A DNA stretch of 12,529 bases from an uncultured Bacilli bacterium (GTDB lineage Bacteria > Bacillota_I > Bacilli_A > RF39 > UBA660). Below, piece by piece: positions 1 through 8,077 of the stretch (positions within the stretch are counted from its first letter, which is position 1; each line of letters begins with the position of its first letter). A program made the position numbers and the translations under genes. The notes under the pieces were generated by a model. That model did not search any database, was not told the origin of the DNA, and saw nothing but the letters and a program-made list of their open reading frames with translations. Location: assembly GCA_947631655.1 (NCBI GenBank), contig CANRME010000029.1, positions 1 through 12,529 on the forward strand. The letters are read 5' to 3'.

Positions 1-81
1 AATTCGAAATATAACTTCTAAAAATATTAAACTTAAATAGTAAAATAAAACCAAACTCATTTTTCTTTCTTTCATTCCCAT
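1..81 (-). CDS. N-terminal fragment of a membrane protein, cut by the window edge
   Basis: An open frame runs from an ATG at 79-81 to the window edge with no stop (27 codons). A second in-frame ATG at 73-75 has an AGAG about 8 bases upstream and may be the real start. The peptide has a short Lys/Arg-rich start followed by a hydrophobic stretch (VLFYYLSLIFLEVIF), as expected of a first membrane segment. It lies 21 bases downstream of the tex stop codon on the same strand, with a TATAAT-like box at 94-99 and no hairpin between them, so it may share the tex transcript or use its own promoter. The N-terminus is reminiscent of LtaS-like membrane sulfatases, but 27 residues cannot establish a family. 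The function is not recognised with confidence. Confidence 0.5.
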   Translation of the reverse strand, partial: MGMKERKMSLVLFYYLSLIFLEVIFRI

Positions 82-93
82 CACTCTAACTAT

Positions 94-99
94 ATTATA
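94..99 (-). promoter_or_regulatory. Possible -10 box for the left-edge membrane gene
   Basis: On the minus strand this hexamer is TATAAT, about 13 bases upstream of the first candidate ATG. No good -35 hexamer is seen 16-18 bases further upstream, which would fall in the end of tex. In such AT-rich DNA a lone -10 match is weak evidence. Confidence 0.3.
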
Positions 100-102
100 T
101 CA

Positions 103-2217
103 TTACTTAACTAAAGATAAAGCCACTTTTTGTCGTTCCATGTCTATATCATAAACATAAACTGTTACTATATCTCCCACTTTTACAACATCATTCGGGT
201 CTTTCACATAATTTTTACTCATTTTGGAAATATGAACTAATCCATCATCATGTAATCCAATATCCACGAATGCTCCAAAAGAAGTAACGTTTCTTACGGT
301 CCCCGATAATTCCATCCCTACTTTTAAAGCACTTATATCTAAAACATCGCTTTTTAGAATCGGAGCTGGAGCTTCATCTCTTGGGTCTAAACCAGGACTC
401 ATAAGTTCTTTTACAATTAACTCCAAGGTATATTTATCCGTATTGAGCTCTTCGGCCATTTTTAAAATATCTATTTTTTCTAACTTATCTTTAAATTCAT
501 CTTTATTAATATCTTTAATATCTAAACCTTCTTTTTTAAGTAACTCTTTGGTAACTCCATAACTTTCGGGATGAATTGCGGTCTTATCTAATATTTCATC
601 CCCATCATTAATTCGTAAGAAACCAATGGCTTGTTCATAAACCTTACTACTCATCCCTTTGAGACTTTTTATTTCTTCTCTATTTTTAAATCTCTTATTT
701 TTAGTATACCCTATAATTGCATTTATAACCCCTTTAGTAAGACCCGAAATATATTTTAAAATACTTTCACTCGCCGTATTAATATTTACCCCTACTTCAT
801 TAACCACCTTCTCTGTTGTAAAATCCAAACTTTCTTTTAAATTCTTTTGATTAACATCGTGTTGATATTCACCCACGCCGATACTTTGAGGGTCAATTTT
901 TACAAGTTCCGATAGAGGGTCTTGGACTCTTCTCCCAATAGATATGGCACTTCTTTGTTCTACGGATAAAGTAGGAAACTCGCTCTTTGCAAGCGGACTA
1001 GCACTATAAACACTTGCTCCCGCTTCACTCGTTATCACATATTTTACTCCAAGTCCTTTAATTGCTTCCGCCACAAACGCTTCACTTTCTCTTGATGCTG
1101 TTCCGTTTCCTATGGCAATTAAATCAATATTATATTTATTAATTAAATCCCTTAAAATTTTGGTCGCTCCTACTTTATCATTTTTCGGTTCATGCGGATA
1201 AATGACGGAAATATCTTCTAATGCTCCATTTTCAGATAAAACTGCTAACTTGCAACCTGTTCTAAAAGCTGGATCAAAACCTAAAACGCGCATTTTTTTA
1301 ATAGGTCTTGTAAGTAACAAATTCTCTAAGTTTAAAGAAAATGTTTTAATAGCTAATTCTTCGGCTTTCTCCGTAAGTTCACTCCTTATTTCTCTTATAA
1401 TACTAGGCATAATTAACCTTTTTAATGCATCGTTTATCGCATCCACAACAAACTCACACACAAAAGAACTCTTATTCTTAATAATCTTCTCTTTAAGCAT
1501 TGCTAATACATAATCTTTATCATAATCGATACTTACGGATAATATTCCTTCTTTTTCTCCTCTATTAATAGCTAATACTCTAAAATGTTTTATATACTTA
1601 ACTCTTTCGCTAAATTCATAATACATTTTATAAGTCTTATCTTCGTCCTTAGCATCCTTTTTAATCTTACTTACTAACACCCCATTATTATAAACATAAC
1701 TTCTAATAAGCTTTCTATAATACGCATTATCACTAATCCATTCCGCAATAATATAACCGGCTCCCTCTAAAGGTTTATCTGCATTAAATTGTGATGCTAA
1801 CTCCTCTAAAGAACCTTTAGTCGGAAAAGCCATTATCATCTTAGCCAGTGGTTCTAAACCAGCTTTAATTGCTTCACTAGCTTTAGTTTTCTTCTTCTCT
1901 TTAAAAGGTCGATATAAATCTTCTACTTCACTTAATTTCTCCGCTTTTAAAATATTTTGTTCTAATTCGGGAGTTAATAAATCTTTTTCCTTAATTAATC
2001 TTATAACATCACATTTCTTTTCATATAAATTCTTTTGATAAGTATATACCTCTTCAATACTTCTTATCTCATCTTCATTAAGTCCACCCGTTCTTTCCTT
2101 ACGGTATCTTGCGATAAAAGGAATTGTTGCCCCTTCTTCTAACATACTTAATACTTCTTTAATTTGTCTATCTTCTAAATTTAATATTTTTTTAACTTCT
2201 AATAATACTTCATTCAT
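103..2217 (-). CDS. tex: Tex family RNA-binding protein with S1 domain
   Basis: Complete 704-residue Tex/YhgF-family protein, a cytoplasmic nucleic-acid-binding factor linked in other bacteria to transcription and RNA handling. Its precise role in this lineage is not known. Domains seen in order: an N-terminal helical region with the Tex signature ARYRKERTGG (about 36-45); a YqgF/RuvC-like domain beginning at RVLGFDPAFRTG (about 310-321) with the conserved GNGTASRE (370-377); a helix-hairpin-helix region about 470-540; and a C-terminal S1 domain from about 630 to the end, with GTVRNVTSFGAFVDIG and GLVHIS. The length is slightly short of the usual 710-780 residues, but every module is present. 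The start is supported by AGGTGA 6 bases upstream. It follows the ATPase gene on the same strand with a hairpin terminator between them, so it probably has its own transcript. Confidence 0.96.
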   Translation of the reverse strand: MNEVLLEVKKILNLEDRQIKEVLSMLEEGATIPFIARYRKERTGGLNEDEIRSIEEVYTYQKNLYEKKCDVIRLIKEKDLLTPELEQNILKAEKLSEVEDLYRPFKEKKKTKASEAIKAGLEPLAKMIMAFPTKGSLEELASQFNADKPLEGAGYIIAEWISDNAYYRKLIRSYVYNNGVLVSKIKKDAKDEDKTYKMYYEFSERVKYIKHFRVLAINRGEKEGILSVSIDYDKDYVLAMLKEKIIKNKSSFVCEFVVDAINDALKRLIMPSIIREIRSELTEKAEELAIKTFSLNLENLLLTRPIKKMRVLGFDPAFRTGCKLAVLSENGALEDISVIYPHEPKNDKVGATKILRDLINKYNIDLIAIGNGTASRESEAFVAEAIKGLGVKYVITSEAGASVYSASPLAKSEFPTLSVEQRSAISIGRRVQDPLSELVKIDPQSIGVGEYQHDVNQKNLKESLDFTTEKVVNEVGVNINTASESILKYISGLTKGVINAIIGYTKNKRFKNREEIKSLKGMSSKVYEQAIGFLRINDGDEILDKTAIHPESYGVTKELLKKEGLDIKDINKDEFKDKLEKIDILKMAEELNTDKYTLELIVKELMSPGLDPRDEAPAPILKSDVLDISALKVGMELSGTVRNVTSFGAFVDIGLHDDGLVHISKMSKNYVKDPNDVVKVGDIVTVYVYDIDMERQKVALSLVK

Positions 2218-2223
2218 TTATAT

Positions 2224-2240
2224 TCACCTATTTAATTATA
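2224..2240 (-). promoter_or_regulatory. tex ribosome binding site and -10 box
   Basis: AGGTGA (2224-2229) stands 6 bases before the tex ATG and fixes the start. TATAAT (2235-2240) lies just upstream. No convincing -35 hexamer is seen at 17 bases (TATAAA at 2258-2263). The -10 box sits immediately past the T-run of the upstream terminator, so terminator and promoter are nearly fused. Confidence 0.55.
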
Positions 2241-2242
2241 CC

Positions 2243-2275
2243 AAAAAAGAAGATTTTTTTATATTAAATCTTCTT
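2243..2275 (-). terminator. Rho-independent terminator of the ATPase gene, overlapping its stop codon
   Basis: On the minus strand AAGAAGATTT (2266-2275) pairs with AAATCTTCTT (2247-2256) around a 9-base loop, giving a perfect 10-bp stem followed by six T residues (2243-2248, partly shared with the stem). The ATPase stop codon (2264-2266) lies at the top of the 5' arm. The stem is AT-rich, so it may be only moderately strong. Confidence 0.6.
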
Positions 2276-3493
2276 ATCATTTTTACTAATATTAATCACT
2301 GAAGAAATAGGAATAATATAATTATCTCGATTTAATTTTGTTAACATTTCATAAAAACAAATAATTCCACCTTCACCAATTTCTTTCCCAGTATTTTCTA
2401 GCTTTTTAAAATTTTTTATCATATCCACATTAGGCATCGCTGTTTTTTTAATTTCAAAAGGAATTAATTTATTATTGCGATAAAAGATTAAATCTATTTC
2501 ATTTTTTTCTTTATCACGATAATAAGAAATATTTGGTTCGATTCCAATAGCGTTATAAGATTTAATTATCTCGCTAATAACAAAAGTTTCTAAATAATGT
2601 CCTGAAGATGAACTCATTTGCAAATCTCTAGCATTATCCCATCCTGCTAAATAACTGGCTAAACCTGTATCCATAAAAATAACTTTAGGTATATGAGTTA
2701 TTCTTTTTATTTTTGAAGACATATAAGGTTCAAGTAAGTAAACTATACCACTTGTTACTAATATGTTTATCCAAGATTTAACGGTTTTATCAGTTATTCC
2801 TAGTTCTTTAGAAATTGAAGAATAATTAAGCTGTTCTCCATTTCTTGATGCTAATGCTACCATAAATTTTTTAAATTCCAATAAATCACTTACATTACTT
2901 TGCTCTTTTACATCTCTTGATAAATAAGTATTTATATAACCTTCAAAAAAATTGGTTTTATTCATGCCTTTAATATCATATAGTTCTGGCATTCCACCTT
3001 TAAAAATATGTTCATATAATTCATTAACATTTATCTCGGAAACTTTATAGAAATTAAAAGGATCAAAAGGTAATTTGTTTTCATTTCCAATAACCTCAGA
3101 GTATGAAAGAGAATTTAGATTAACTATTCCAACTCTACCAGCCAAAGATTCTGTAACATTTTTCATCAATTTGAATTGTTGTGACCCAGTAAGCCAATAC
3201 ATTCCCCTTTTTTTCTCATTATCTACATTTATTTTAATATATGGAAATAACTGCGGAGCATATTGAACTTCATCAATTAATAAGGGTGCGGGATGCATAC
3301 TTAAAAAAAGTTTTGGATCTTCTTGTGCTTGTTTTCTTAAAATTTCATCATCTAAAGAAACATATTCCATATTTTTAGGTTTTAAATTTAATAATAACGT
3401 CGTTTTACCAACTTGTCTAGGCCCAGTTACCAATAAAACACGGAATGTTTTATTTATTTCTTCAACCATTTTTTCGGCTTCTCTTTTTATCAT
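2264..3493 (-). CDS. AAA ATPase with C-terminal DUF4143 (PD-(D/E)xK-like) domain
   Basis: ATP-binding protein of the AAA_14/DUF4143 family, about 409 residues from the chosen start. The cellular role of the family is not established. Seen: Walker A GPRQVGKTT (about 24-32), Walker B LLIDE (71-75), a sensor-like LTGSQQ (101-106), and LAGRV with a candidate arginine finger (R120). A winged-helix-like segment follows (about 222-246, LGITDKTVKSWI). The DUF4143 part contains a nuclease-fold pattern: E302, D334 in NEIDLIFYR and E347-x-K349 in FEIKK. The frame stays open to an ATG at 3550, but the start at 3493 is preferred because AGGAGAGGA lies 4 bases before it and because the extra 19 codons would overlap the promoter and repeats. 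The gene is monocistronic by its own promoter and terminator. Confidence 0.9.
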   Translation of the reverse strand: MIKREAEKMVEEINKTFRVLLVTGPRQVGKTTLLLNLKPKNMEYVSLDDEILRKQAQEDPKLFLSMHPAPLLIDEVQYAPQLFPYIKINVDNEKKRGMYWLTGSQQFKLMKNVTESLAGRVGIVNLNSLSYSEVIGNENKLPFDPFNFYKVSEINVNELYEHIFKGGMPELYDIKGMNKTNFFEGYINTYLSRDVKEQSNVSDLLEFKKFMVALASRNGEQLNYSSISKELGITDKTVKSWINILVTSGIVYLLEPYMSSKIKRITHIPKVIFMDTGLASYLAGWDNARDLQMSSSSGHYLETFVISEIIKSYNAIGIEPNISYYRDKEKNEIDLIFYRNNKLIPFEIKKTAMPNVDMIKNFKKLENTGKEIGEGGIICFYEMLTKLNRDNYIIPISSVINISKNDKKI

Positions 3494-3497
3494 AAAA

Positions 3498-3543
3498 TCC
3501 TCTCCTATAGGCAAATTATACAATAGCACTCCGAAAAAGTCAA
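3498..3543 (-). promoter_or_regulatory. Promoter and ribosome binding site of the ATPase gene
   Basis: On the minus strand TTGACT (3538-3543) and TATAAT (3515-3520) are separated by exactly 17 bases, a near-consensus housekeeping promoter. The ribosome binding site AGGAGAGGA (3498-3506) follows directly, so transcription starting about 7 bases past the -10 would give a very short leader of about 15 bases. The -35 box is part of the first copy of the 23-base tandem repeat, so anything binding the repeats would compete with RNA polymerase. Confidence 0.8.
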
Positions 3544-3590
3544 TATACATACTCCGAAAAAGTCAATATATATACTCCGAAAAAGTCATA
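3528..3590. repeat. Three tandem 23-base repeats at the ATPase promoter
   Basis: The unit beginning ACTCCGAAAAAGTC starts at 3528, 3551 and 3574, an exact 23-base spacing. Copies 1 and 2 match at 22 of 23 bases; copy 3 matches over its first 15 bases and then diverges near the PFOR stop codon. The minus-strand reading of each unit includes TTGACT or ATGACT, and copy 1 supplies the ATPase -35 box. The spacing is about two helical turns, so repeated sites would face the same side of the DNA. This is consistent with an operator array; no protein is known from the sequence to bind it. Confidence 0.85.
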
Positions 3591-3604
3591 ACTCTAGCTT
3601 TAAA

Positions 3605-6600
3605 TTAGACACCTAATTTTTCTTCATTTTCATCAAATCTCTTGTAATATTTATATCTTTCTTTAGCATATTCTATTTCTTCATTTAATAGTTCCTTAGC
3701 TAAATTTTCATCTTTTATTTTTAAAGCGTTATATCTTACTTCGTTATTTAAGAAGTCCTCATATTTAGTGAAATCTGGTTCTTTACTATCTATTACTAAG
3801 TTCTTAGTATCTGGAATATATCTCATTAAAATATTATAACCACATTCCACACTTAATTTTTCTTCTTCGACCGCATTAATCATACCACCTTTAATACCTT
3901 GTTCAATACATGGTGAATAAGCAATGATTATCGCAGGTCCTTCATGTTCCATGGCTTCTTTAAATGCTTTTATAGCTTGCATAAAATTAGACCCTAACGC
4001 AATACTTGCGACATAACAATTAGGATAACCCATCGCAATGCGAAATAAATCTTTTTTATAAGTCTTTTTACCTAAATTTGCAAATTCCGCTACTTGACCT
4101 AAATGACTAGATTTGGATGCTTGACCTCCGGTATTTGAGTATACTTCCGTATCTAAAACTAATACTTTAATATTCGCATTAGTAGATAAAACATGATCAA
4201 TTCCTCCAAAACCTATATCATAAGCCCAACCATCTCCTCCAAGCGCCCATACAGTCCGATGTGGCATATAAGATAGTAATGGTTTCAAATCATTAGGTAT
4301 TTCTTTATTCTTTAACGCATTCTTAACTTCATTAGTAATTTCATAATCATTACTATTTTCTAACCATTTAGTATATAATTCCTTTACCTCTAAAGTAACA
4401 CTATCTTTACTATTTTCTAAAATATTTCTAATTTGTTCTTTTTTATCTTCATAAGTTATATGCATCCCATACGCAAATTCCGCATTATCTTCAAATAAGG
4501 AGTTCGCCCATGGAATCGTATATGGCATAGAAGGAATACTTCCCCCATAAATAGAAGAACAACCCGTCGCATTTGCAATAACTATTTCTTTCCCAAATAA
4601 TTGCGTTAAAAGTTTAATATAAGGTGTTTCTCCACAACCTGCACAAGCTCCCGAAAAACAGAACCGACATTTTTCCATCTGACTTCCTGGTACCGTAAAT
4701 TTATTCATTACTTTCGGATTTTCATATTCATATAATTTTTTAGCGTATTCAGCACGCTTTTCATCATATGGTCCAAAAGTTAAAGCCTTTTTCCCGTCTT
4801 TACCAGGACAAGTTTTAACACATAAACCACAACCGGTACAATCACTTTCACTAACAACAATTTCATAACCATATTCTTTATTACTAAATAAAGGTATCGC
4901 ATTATCATTATTTTTAGAAACTATTGGTCTAATCACCGCATGCGGACACACTATACTGCAAAAGCCACATTCTATACAGTTTTCCTTATTCCATTTCGGT
5001 ACCATATTTGCAATGCATCTTTTATCTTGCTTACTAGTGCCCATTGAAAATTTTCCCGTTTCATAGCCAGCTAAATTACTAACCGTTAAACTATTTCCTT
5101 CTCTTTTGTTAATTACCTCATATACACTATTCCCACTAGTTACACTTTCACTACCAAATAACTCTTTACTTACTTCTCTTACACTTTCCAATGCCATAGA
5201 CATTGCTTTTTCATTAGCATTGATTATATCTTCCCCTTTAGTTCTAAATTTCTCTAAAGTTTTCAAAGTTAAGTCTAAAGCATTAGTAAATCCTAGTAAT
5301 CTTAAGATAATAACTTCCATAATTTTACTAATCTTCCCTTTAATTCCTGCTTTATTTGCTAAAGAAGAAGCATTAACAAATAATACTTTAATATTATTAT
5401 CTTTTATATATTTAGCATCATCTTTATCTATTAAACTATCTATATCACTAGATTCCGTATTAATTAATAATACGCCATTTTTTCTAATTTCTTTTATAAT
5501 ATTAAACTTCTTAAAATAATTATCTTTAGTTACTACTACAATCATAGGTTTTGAAATATAATAAGGAGCATGTATCTCATCTTCACTAAATCTTAAATGG
5601 CTAATAGTAACTCCCCCACTTTTTTTTGAATCATATTCAAAATAACCTTGAACATAATCGGAACTATTATTAGCAATAGTATTTAAAATACTCTTACTAC
5701 TACTAACCATTCCATCACTACCATAACCATATATCTTTACTTCTTTAAAATTGCTAACAAGTTCATAATCATATTCATCTAAAGAACTATAATTTTCATC
5801 ATCAATGATAGATAAACTAAATCTTTCTTTGGGTTTATCCTCTAACATTTTATAAACACTATAAATATCCTTAGGAGTCGTATCCTTACTAGATAACCCA
5901 TAAACTCCCCCTACAATTGTTATATCAGCTTCTTTTAAAGCATTAACTACATCTAAATATAATGGTTCACCACTACTACCTAATTCTCTAGTTCTATCTA
6001 AAACAGCGATACGTCTTACCGTTTTAGGTATAACACTCATTAATAGGTCACTACTAAATGGGCGATATAAATGAACCACTACAACTCCATATTTTTTACC
6101 CTTATTATTTAAGTCTTTAACTACTTCTTTTATTGTATCGGTAACACTCCCAATAGCGATAATTATATCTGTAGCATCTTCTGCTCCATAATAATTAAAT
6201 GGCTTATAATCCGTACCACATACTTTATTTAAAGCATCCATATTATTTTTAACAACATCTATAACATTTTTATAATACTTTTCTCTACCTATAACACATT
6301 GATAGTATATATCGTCATTATATGCTAAACCTCTTTGAAACCCACAATTTAAATTTAAAGCTTTATCTTTAAATTCTTTTAATTTTTCATAATCTACTAA
6401 TTTTAATAACTCTTTCTCATCTATTTCTAATACTTTATTAAGTTCATGACTTGTTCTAAATCCATCAAAGAAATGTAAAAATGGTAAAGACGAATTAATG
6501 GCACTTAAATGAGAAATAGCAGCCATAAACTCCGCTTCAAAAACATTTGAACTAGCAAGCATACAAAATCCCGTATCCCTTGTCGCATAAATATCACTGT

Positions 6601-6976
6601 GATCTCCAAAAATAGATAAACCATGGGTTGCCACTGTTCTACTTGCCACATGCATAACTCCTGGAAGCATTTCACCCGCTATTTTATACATATTAGGTAT
6701 CATAAGTAAAAGTCCTTGAGATGCAGTAAAAGTTGAAGCTAAACTACCACTAATTAAAGCCCCATGCATTGTTCCCGCTGCTCCGGCTTCACTTTGCATT
6801 TCCACTACTTTTACTTCGCTATTAAATAAATTTTTTTCTCCCTTACATTTTAATTCATCTACTTTAGATGCCATTGGGCTAGAAGGTGTTATCGGATAAA
6901 TACTAGCTACTTCACTAAATAAATAAGCAATCTTTCCTACAATATTATTTGCATCAGTTACAACCATTTTAGACAT
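3605..6976 (-). CDS. nifJ: Pyruvate:ferredoxin (flavodoxin) oxidoreductase, single-chain
   Basis: Homodimeric-type PFOR of 1123 residues that oxidises pyruvate and CoA to acetyl-CoA and CO2, passing electrons to ferredoxin or flavodoxin; a cytoplasmic key enzyme of anaerobic metabolism. Visible: N-terminal pyruvate/TPP region with YPITPSSPM (27-35), E59 and R113; two ferredoxin-type 4Fe-4S sites, CIECGFCSIVCP (667-678) and CTGCGLCVKTCPG (713-725); the proximal cluster cysteines in SGACAGCGETPY (C778, C781), ANATGCSS (C806) and SPCIEQG (C1023); and the TPP/Mg motif GDGWAYD with N948 (914-950). An extra CRFC pair (C770, C773) precedes the proximal cluster. It is slightly shorter than the usual 1170-1200, but no conserved block is missing. 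GGTGAT precedes the ATG by 3 bases. It appears to be transcribed alone. Confidence 0.97.
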   Translation of the reverse strand: MSKMVVTDANNIVGKIAYLFSEVASIYPITPSSPMASKVDELKCKGEKNLFNSEVKVVEMQSEAGAAGTMHGALISGSLASTFTASQGLLLMIPNMYKIAGEMLPGVMHVASRTVATHGLSIFGDHSDIYATRDTGFCMLASSNVFEAEFMAAISHLSAINSSLPFLHFFDGFRTSHELNKVLEIDEKELLKLVDYEKLKEFKDKALNLNCGFQRGLAYNDDIYYQCVIGREKYYKNVIDVVKNNMDALNKVCGTDYKPFNYYGAEDATDIIIAIGSVTDTIKEVVKDLNNKGKKYGVVVVHLYRPFSSDLLMSVIPKTVRRIAVLDRTRELGSSGEPLYLDVVNALKEADITIVGGVYGLSSKDTTPKDIYSVYKMLEDKPKERFSLSIIDDENYSSLDEYDYELVSNFKEVKIYGYGSDGMVSSSKSILNTIANNSSDYVQGYFEYDSKKSGGVTISHLRFSEDEIHAPYYISKPMIVVVTKDNYFKKFNIIKEIRKNGVLLINTESSDIDSLIDKDDAKYIKDNNIKVLFVNASSLANKAGIKGKISKIMEVIILRLLGFTNALDLTLKTLEKFRTKGEDIINANEKAMSMALESVREVSKELFGSESVTSGNSVYEVINKREGNSLTVSNLAGYETGKFSMGTSKQDKRCIANMVPKWNKENCIECGFCSIVCPHAVIRPIVSKNNDNAIPLFSNKEYGYEIVVSESDCTGCGLCVKTCPGKDGKKALTFGPYDEKRAEYAKKLYEYENPKVMNKFTVPGSQMEKCRFCFSGACAGCGETPYIKLLTQLFGKEIVIANATGCSSIYGGSIPSMPYTIPWANSLFEDNAEFAYGMHITYEDKKEQIRNILENSKDSVTLEVKELYTKWLENSNDYEITNEVKNALKNKEIPNDLKPLLSYMPHRTVWALGGDGWAYDIGFGGIDHVLSTNANIKVLVLDTEVYSNTGGQASKSSHLGQVAEFANLGKKTYKKDLFRIAMGYPNCYVASIALGSNFMQAIKAFKEAMEHEGPAIIIAYSPCIEQGIKGGMINAVEEEKLSVECGYNILMRYIPDTKNLVIDSKEPDFTKYEDFLNNEVRYNALKIKDENLAKELLNEEIEYAKERYKYYKRFDENEEKLGV

Positions 6977-6979
6977 ATT

Positions 6980-6997
6980 ATCACCACTTTAATTATA
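6980..6997 (-). promoter_or_regulatory. PFOR ribosome binding site and -10 box
   Basis: On the minus strand TATAAT (6992-6997) lies about 15 bases before the ATG, and GTGGTGAT sits immediately before the start. The -35 region at 17 bases is TTTATT, a weak match. Transcription from this -10 would give an almost leaderless message of roughly 10 bases, so a start further upstream remains possible. Confidence 0.45.
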
Positions 6998-7042
6998 AAC
7001 TATCTCACTCAAAAAATAAAGAATATAAGTAAAACCAAGCAA

Positions 7043-7906
7043 TTAAATTATTTTATTTATTAGAGCATTACATATATCTTTATCATTTATTAAAGTAATG
7101 GAAAATGTTTTATACCCTTTTCTATTAATACTTGTTCCACAATGATATACTTTTCCTTTATCTAAGATAAAATATCTATCATGAAAAGTATCATCATATT
7201 TAACTTTTAAATTATGATATTGTTTATTATACTTTTCAATATCTTGTTTTGTTAATAAATTATTTGCTTTAGTTATTATCGTTACATTTATATTTAATCT
7301 TTTTACAATATCTAATAAAGTATTATCGGCATAAGCATCAATTATAATTAAGTTATTTTTAGCTTTTTTAAAAATATCTAATATTTTAGAATAAGCATCA
7401 AATATTTGACCATTAAAATATATTTCACTAATCTTTTGTTTTTCATTTAATTTATTAAATGACTCTTGTAATAATTTAATATCTTCGGTATTTTTTAAAA
7501 CTTGATTATTAATATATTTTTGTTCAATTAGATTAGTAGAAATATATCTTCGCATAGAAACAAATGCTCTTATTATTTTTTTGCTTGTATCAATTGCAAC
7601 AGTACTATGCAAGATACTGGCTAAAGTTGTAACTCCTAATTCAGTAAAAACATAGGGTAAAGTTCTTCGATAATTATTTAAATTTGTGGTGACATTTTGG
7701 CACCGCAAATTTTGATATTCCGTATCTGTTAATTGAAATACAAAGTCATCGTCAAATCTTTCAATATTTCTTTTAACTTGCCGATTGAGATATTTTGTTT
7801 CCACTTTATATAAAAAAGCCAAGTCAGAATCAAGCATAACTTGTTTACCCCTTATTTCGTAAATCATATTTTCAATTTTAATATCACTTATTACTAATTC
7901 GTTCAT
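7043..7906 (-). CDS. ORF6N-domain protein with a possible C-terminal HKD (PLD-like) domain
   Basis: Complete 287-residue protein. Residues about 9-95 fit the phage ORF6N/KilA-N-like DNA-binding domain (IYEIRGKQVMLDSDLAFLY, then VKRNIERFDDDFVFQLT and YVFTELGVTTLASIL). A Lys/Glu/Gln-rich, probably coiled segment covers about 125-165. The C-terminal part (about 180-280) has alternating hydrophobic strands and FHDRYFILDKGKVYHCG, where H242, R244 and D249 match the HxKx4D motif of phospholipase D-like enzymes with Lys replaced by Arg; this assignment is tentative. ORF6N domains are common in phage proteins, often as regulators or antirepressors, but no other phage gene is nearby, so this looks like a stand-alone or domesticated copy. 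It has a strong promoter; AGGAGG lies 10 bases before the ATG. The function is not established. Confidence 0.85.
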   Translation of the reverse strand: MNELVISDIKIENMIYEIRGKQVMLDSDLAFLYKVETKYLNRQVKRNIERFDDDFVFQLTDTEYQNLRCQNVTTNLNNYRRTLPYVFTELGVTTLASILHSTVAIDTSKKIIRAFVSMRRYISTNLIEQKYINNQVLKNTEDIKLLQESFNKLNEKQKISEIYFNGQIFDAYSKILDIFKKAKNNLIIIDAYADNTLLDIVKRLNINVTIITKANNLLTKQDIEKYNKQYHNLKVKYDDTFHDRYFILDKGKVYHCGTSINRKGYKTFSITLINDKDICNALINKII

Positions 7907-7916
7907 TAAAATAAAA

Positions 7917-7970
7917 CCTCCTATTTTCTACTTGTAAAATTATTATATGCCACAAACCTATGTTCGTCAA
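7917..7970 (-). promoter_or_regulatory. Strong promoter and ribosome binding site of the ORF6N gene
   Basis: On the minus strand TTGACG (7965-7970) and TATAAT (7942-7947) are spaced by exactly 17 bases, among the best promoter matches in the window. AGGAGG (7917-7922) follows, 10 bases before the ATG, a somewhat long but usable gap. Confidence 0.8.
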
Positions 7971-7995
7971 GACTTTTTTGAAAAATTTCCACATC

Positions 7996-8015
7996 AAAAA
8001 AGAGGATTAACCTCT
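7996..8015 (-). terminator. Rho-independent terminator after the 192-residue SipW-type gene
   Basis: On the minus strand AGAGG (8011-8015) and CCTCT (8001-8005) form a 5-bp stem around a 5-base loop, followed by six T residues. It lies about 60 bases past the stop codon of the gene at 8078-8656 and ahead of the ORF6N promoter, separating the two transcripts. Confidence 0.65.
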
Positions 8016-8077
8016 ATTCTAAAAAAATCACTCTATATAATAATTTATCAAATGCTATACATTGTTTTATAATCTTG

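Noticed and set aside
2533..2547. tRNA T-arm-like sequence (TTGG TTCGATT CCAA)
   Set aside because: It lies inside the well-conserved coding sequence of the ATPase, and no acceptor, D-arm or anticodon arm fits around it.
3494..3550. Longer start of the ATPase at 3550
   Set aside because: The 19 extra codons overlap the -35/-10 promoter and the tandem repeat, while a strong ribosome binding site sits 4 bases before the ATG at 3493.
3528..3590. CRISPR array
   Set aside because: The three repeats follow one another directly with no spacers between them, and no cas gene is in the window.
5106..5519. Plus-strand open frame of 137 codons within the PFOR gene
   Set aside because: It is antisense to a clearly conserved enzyme, has no recognisable domain, and its Leu/Ser/Ile-rich composition is what reverse reading of AT-rich coding DNA gives. 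The same applies to the shorter plus-strand frames at 659, 1202, 3075, 9047 and 9928.
7043..7906. Prophage region
   Set aside because: Only the ORF6N gene is phage-like; there is no integrase, structural gene or attachment-site repeat nearby.
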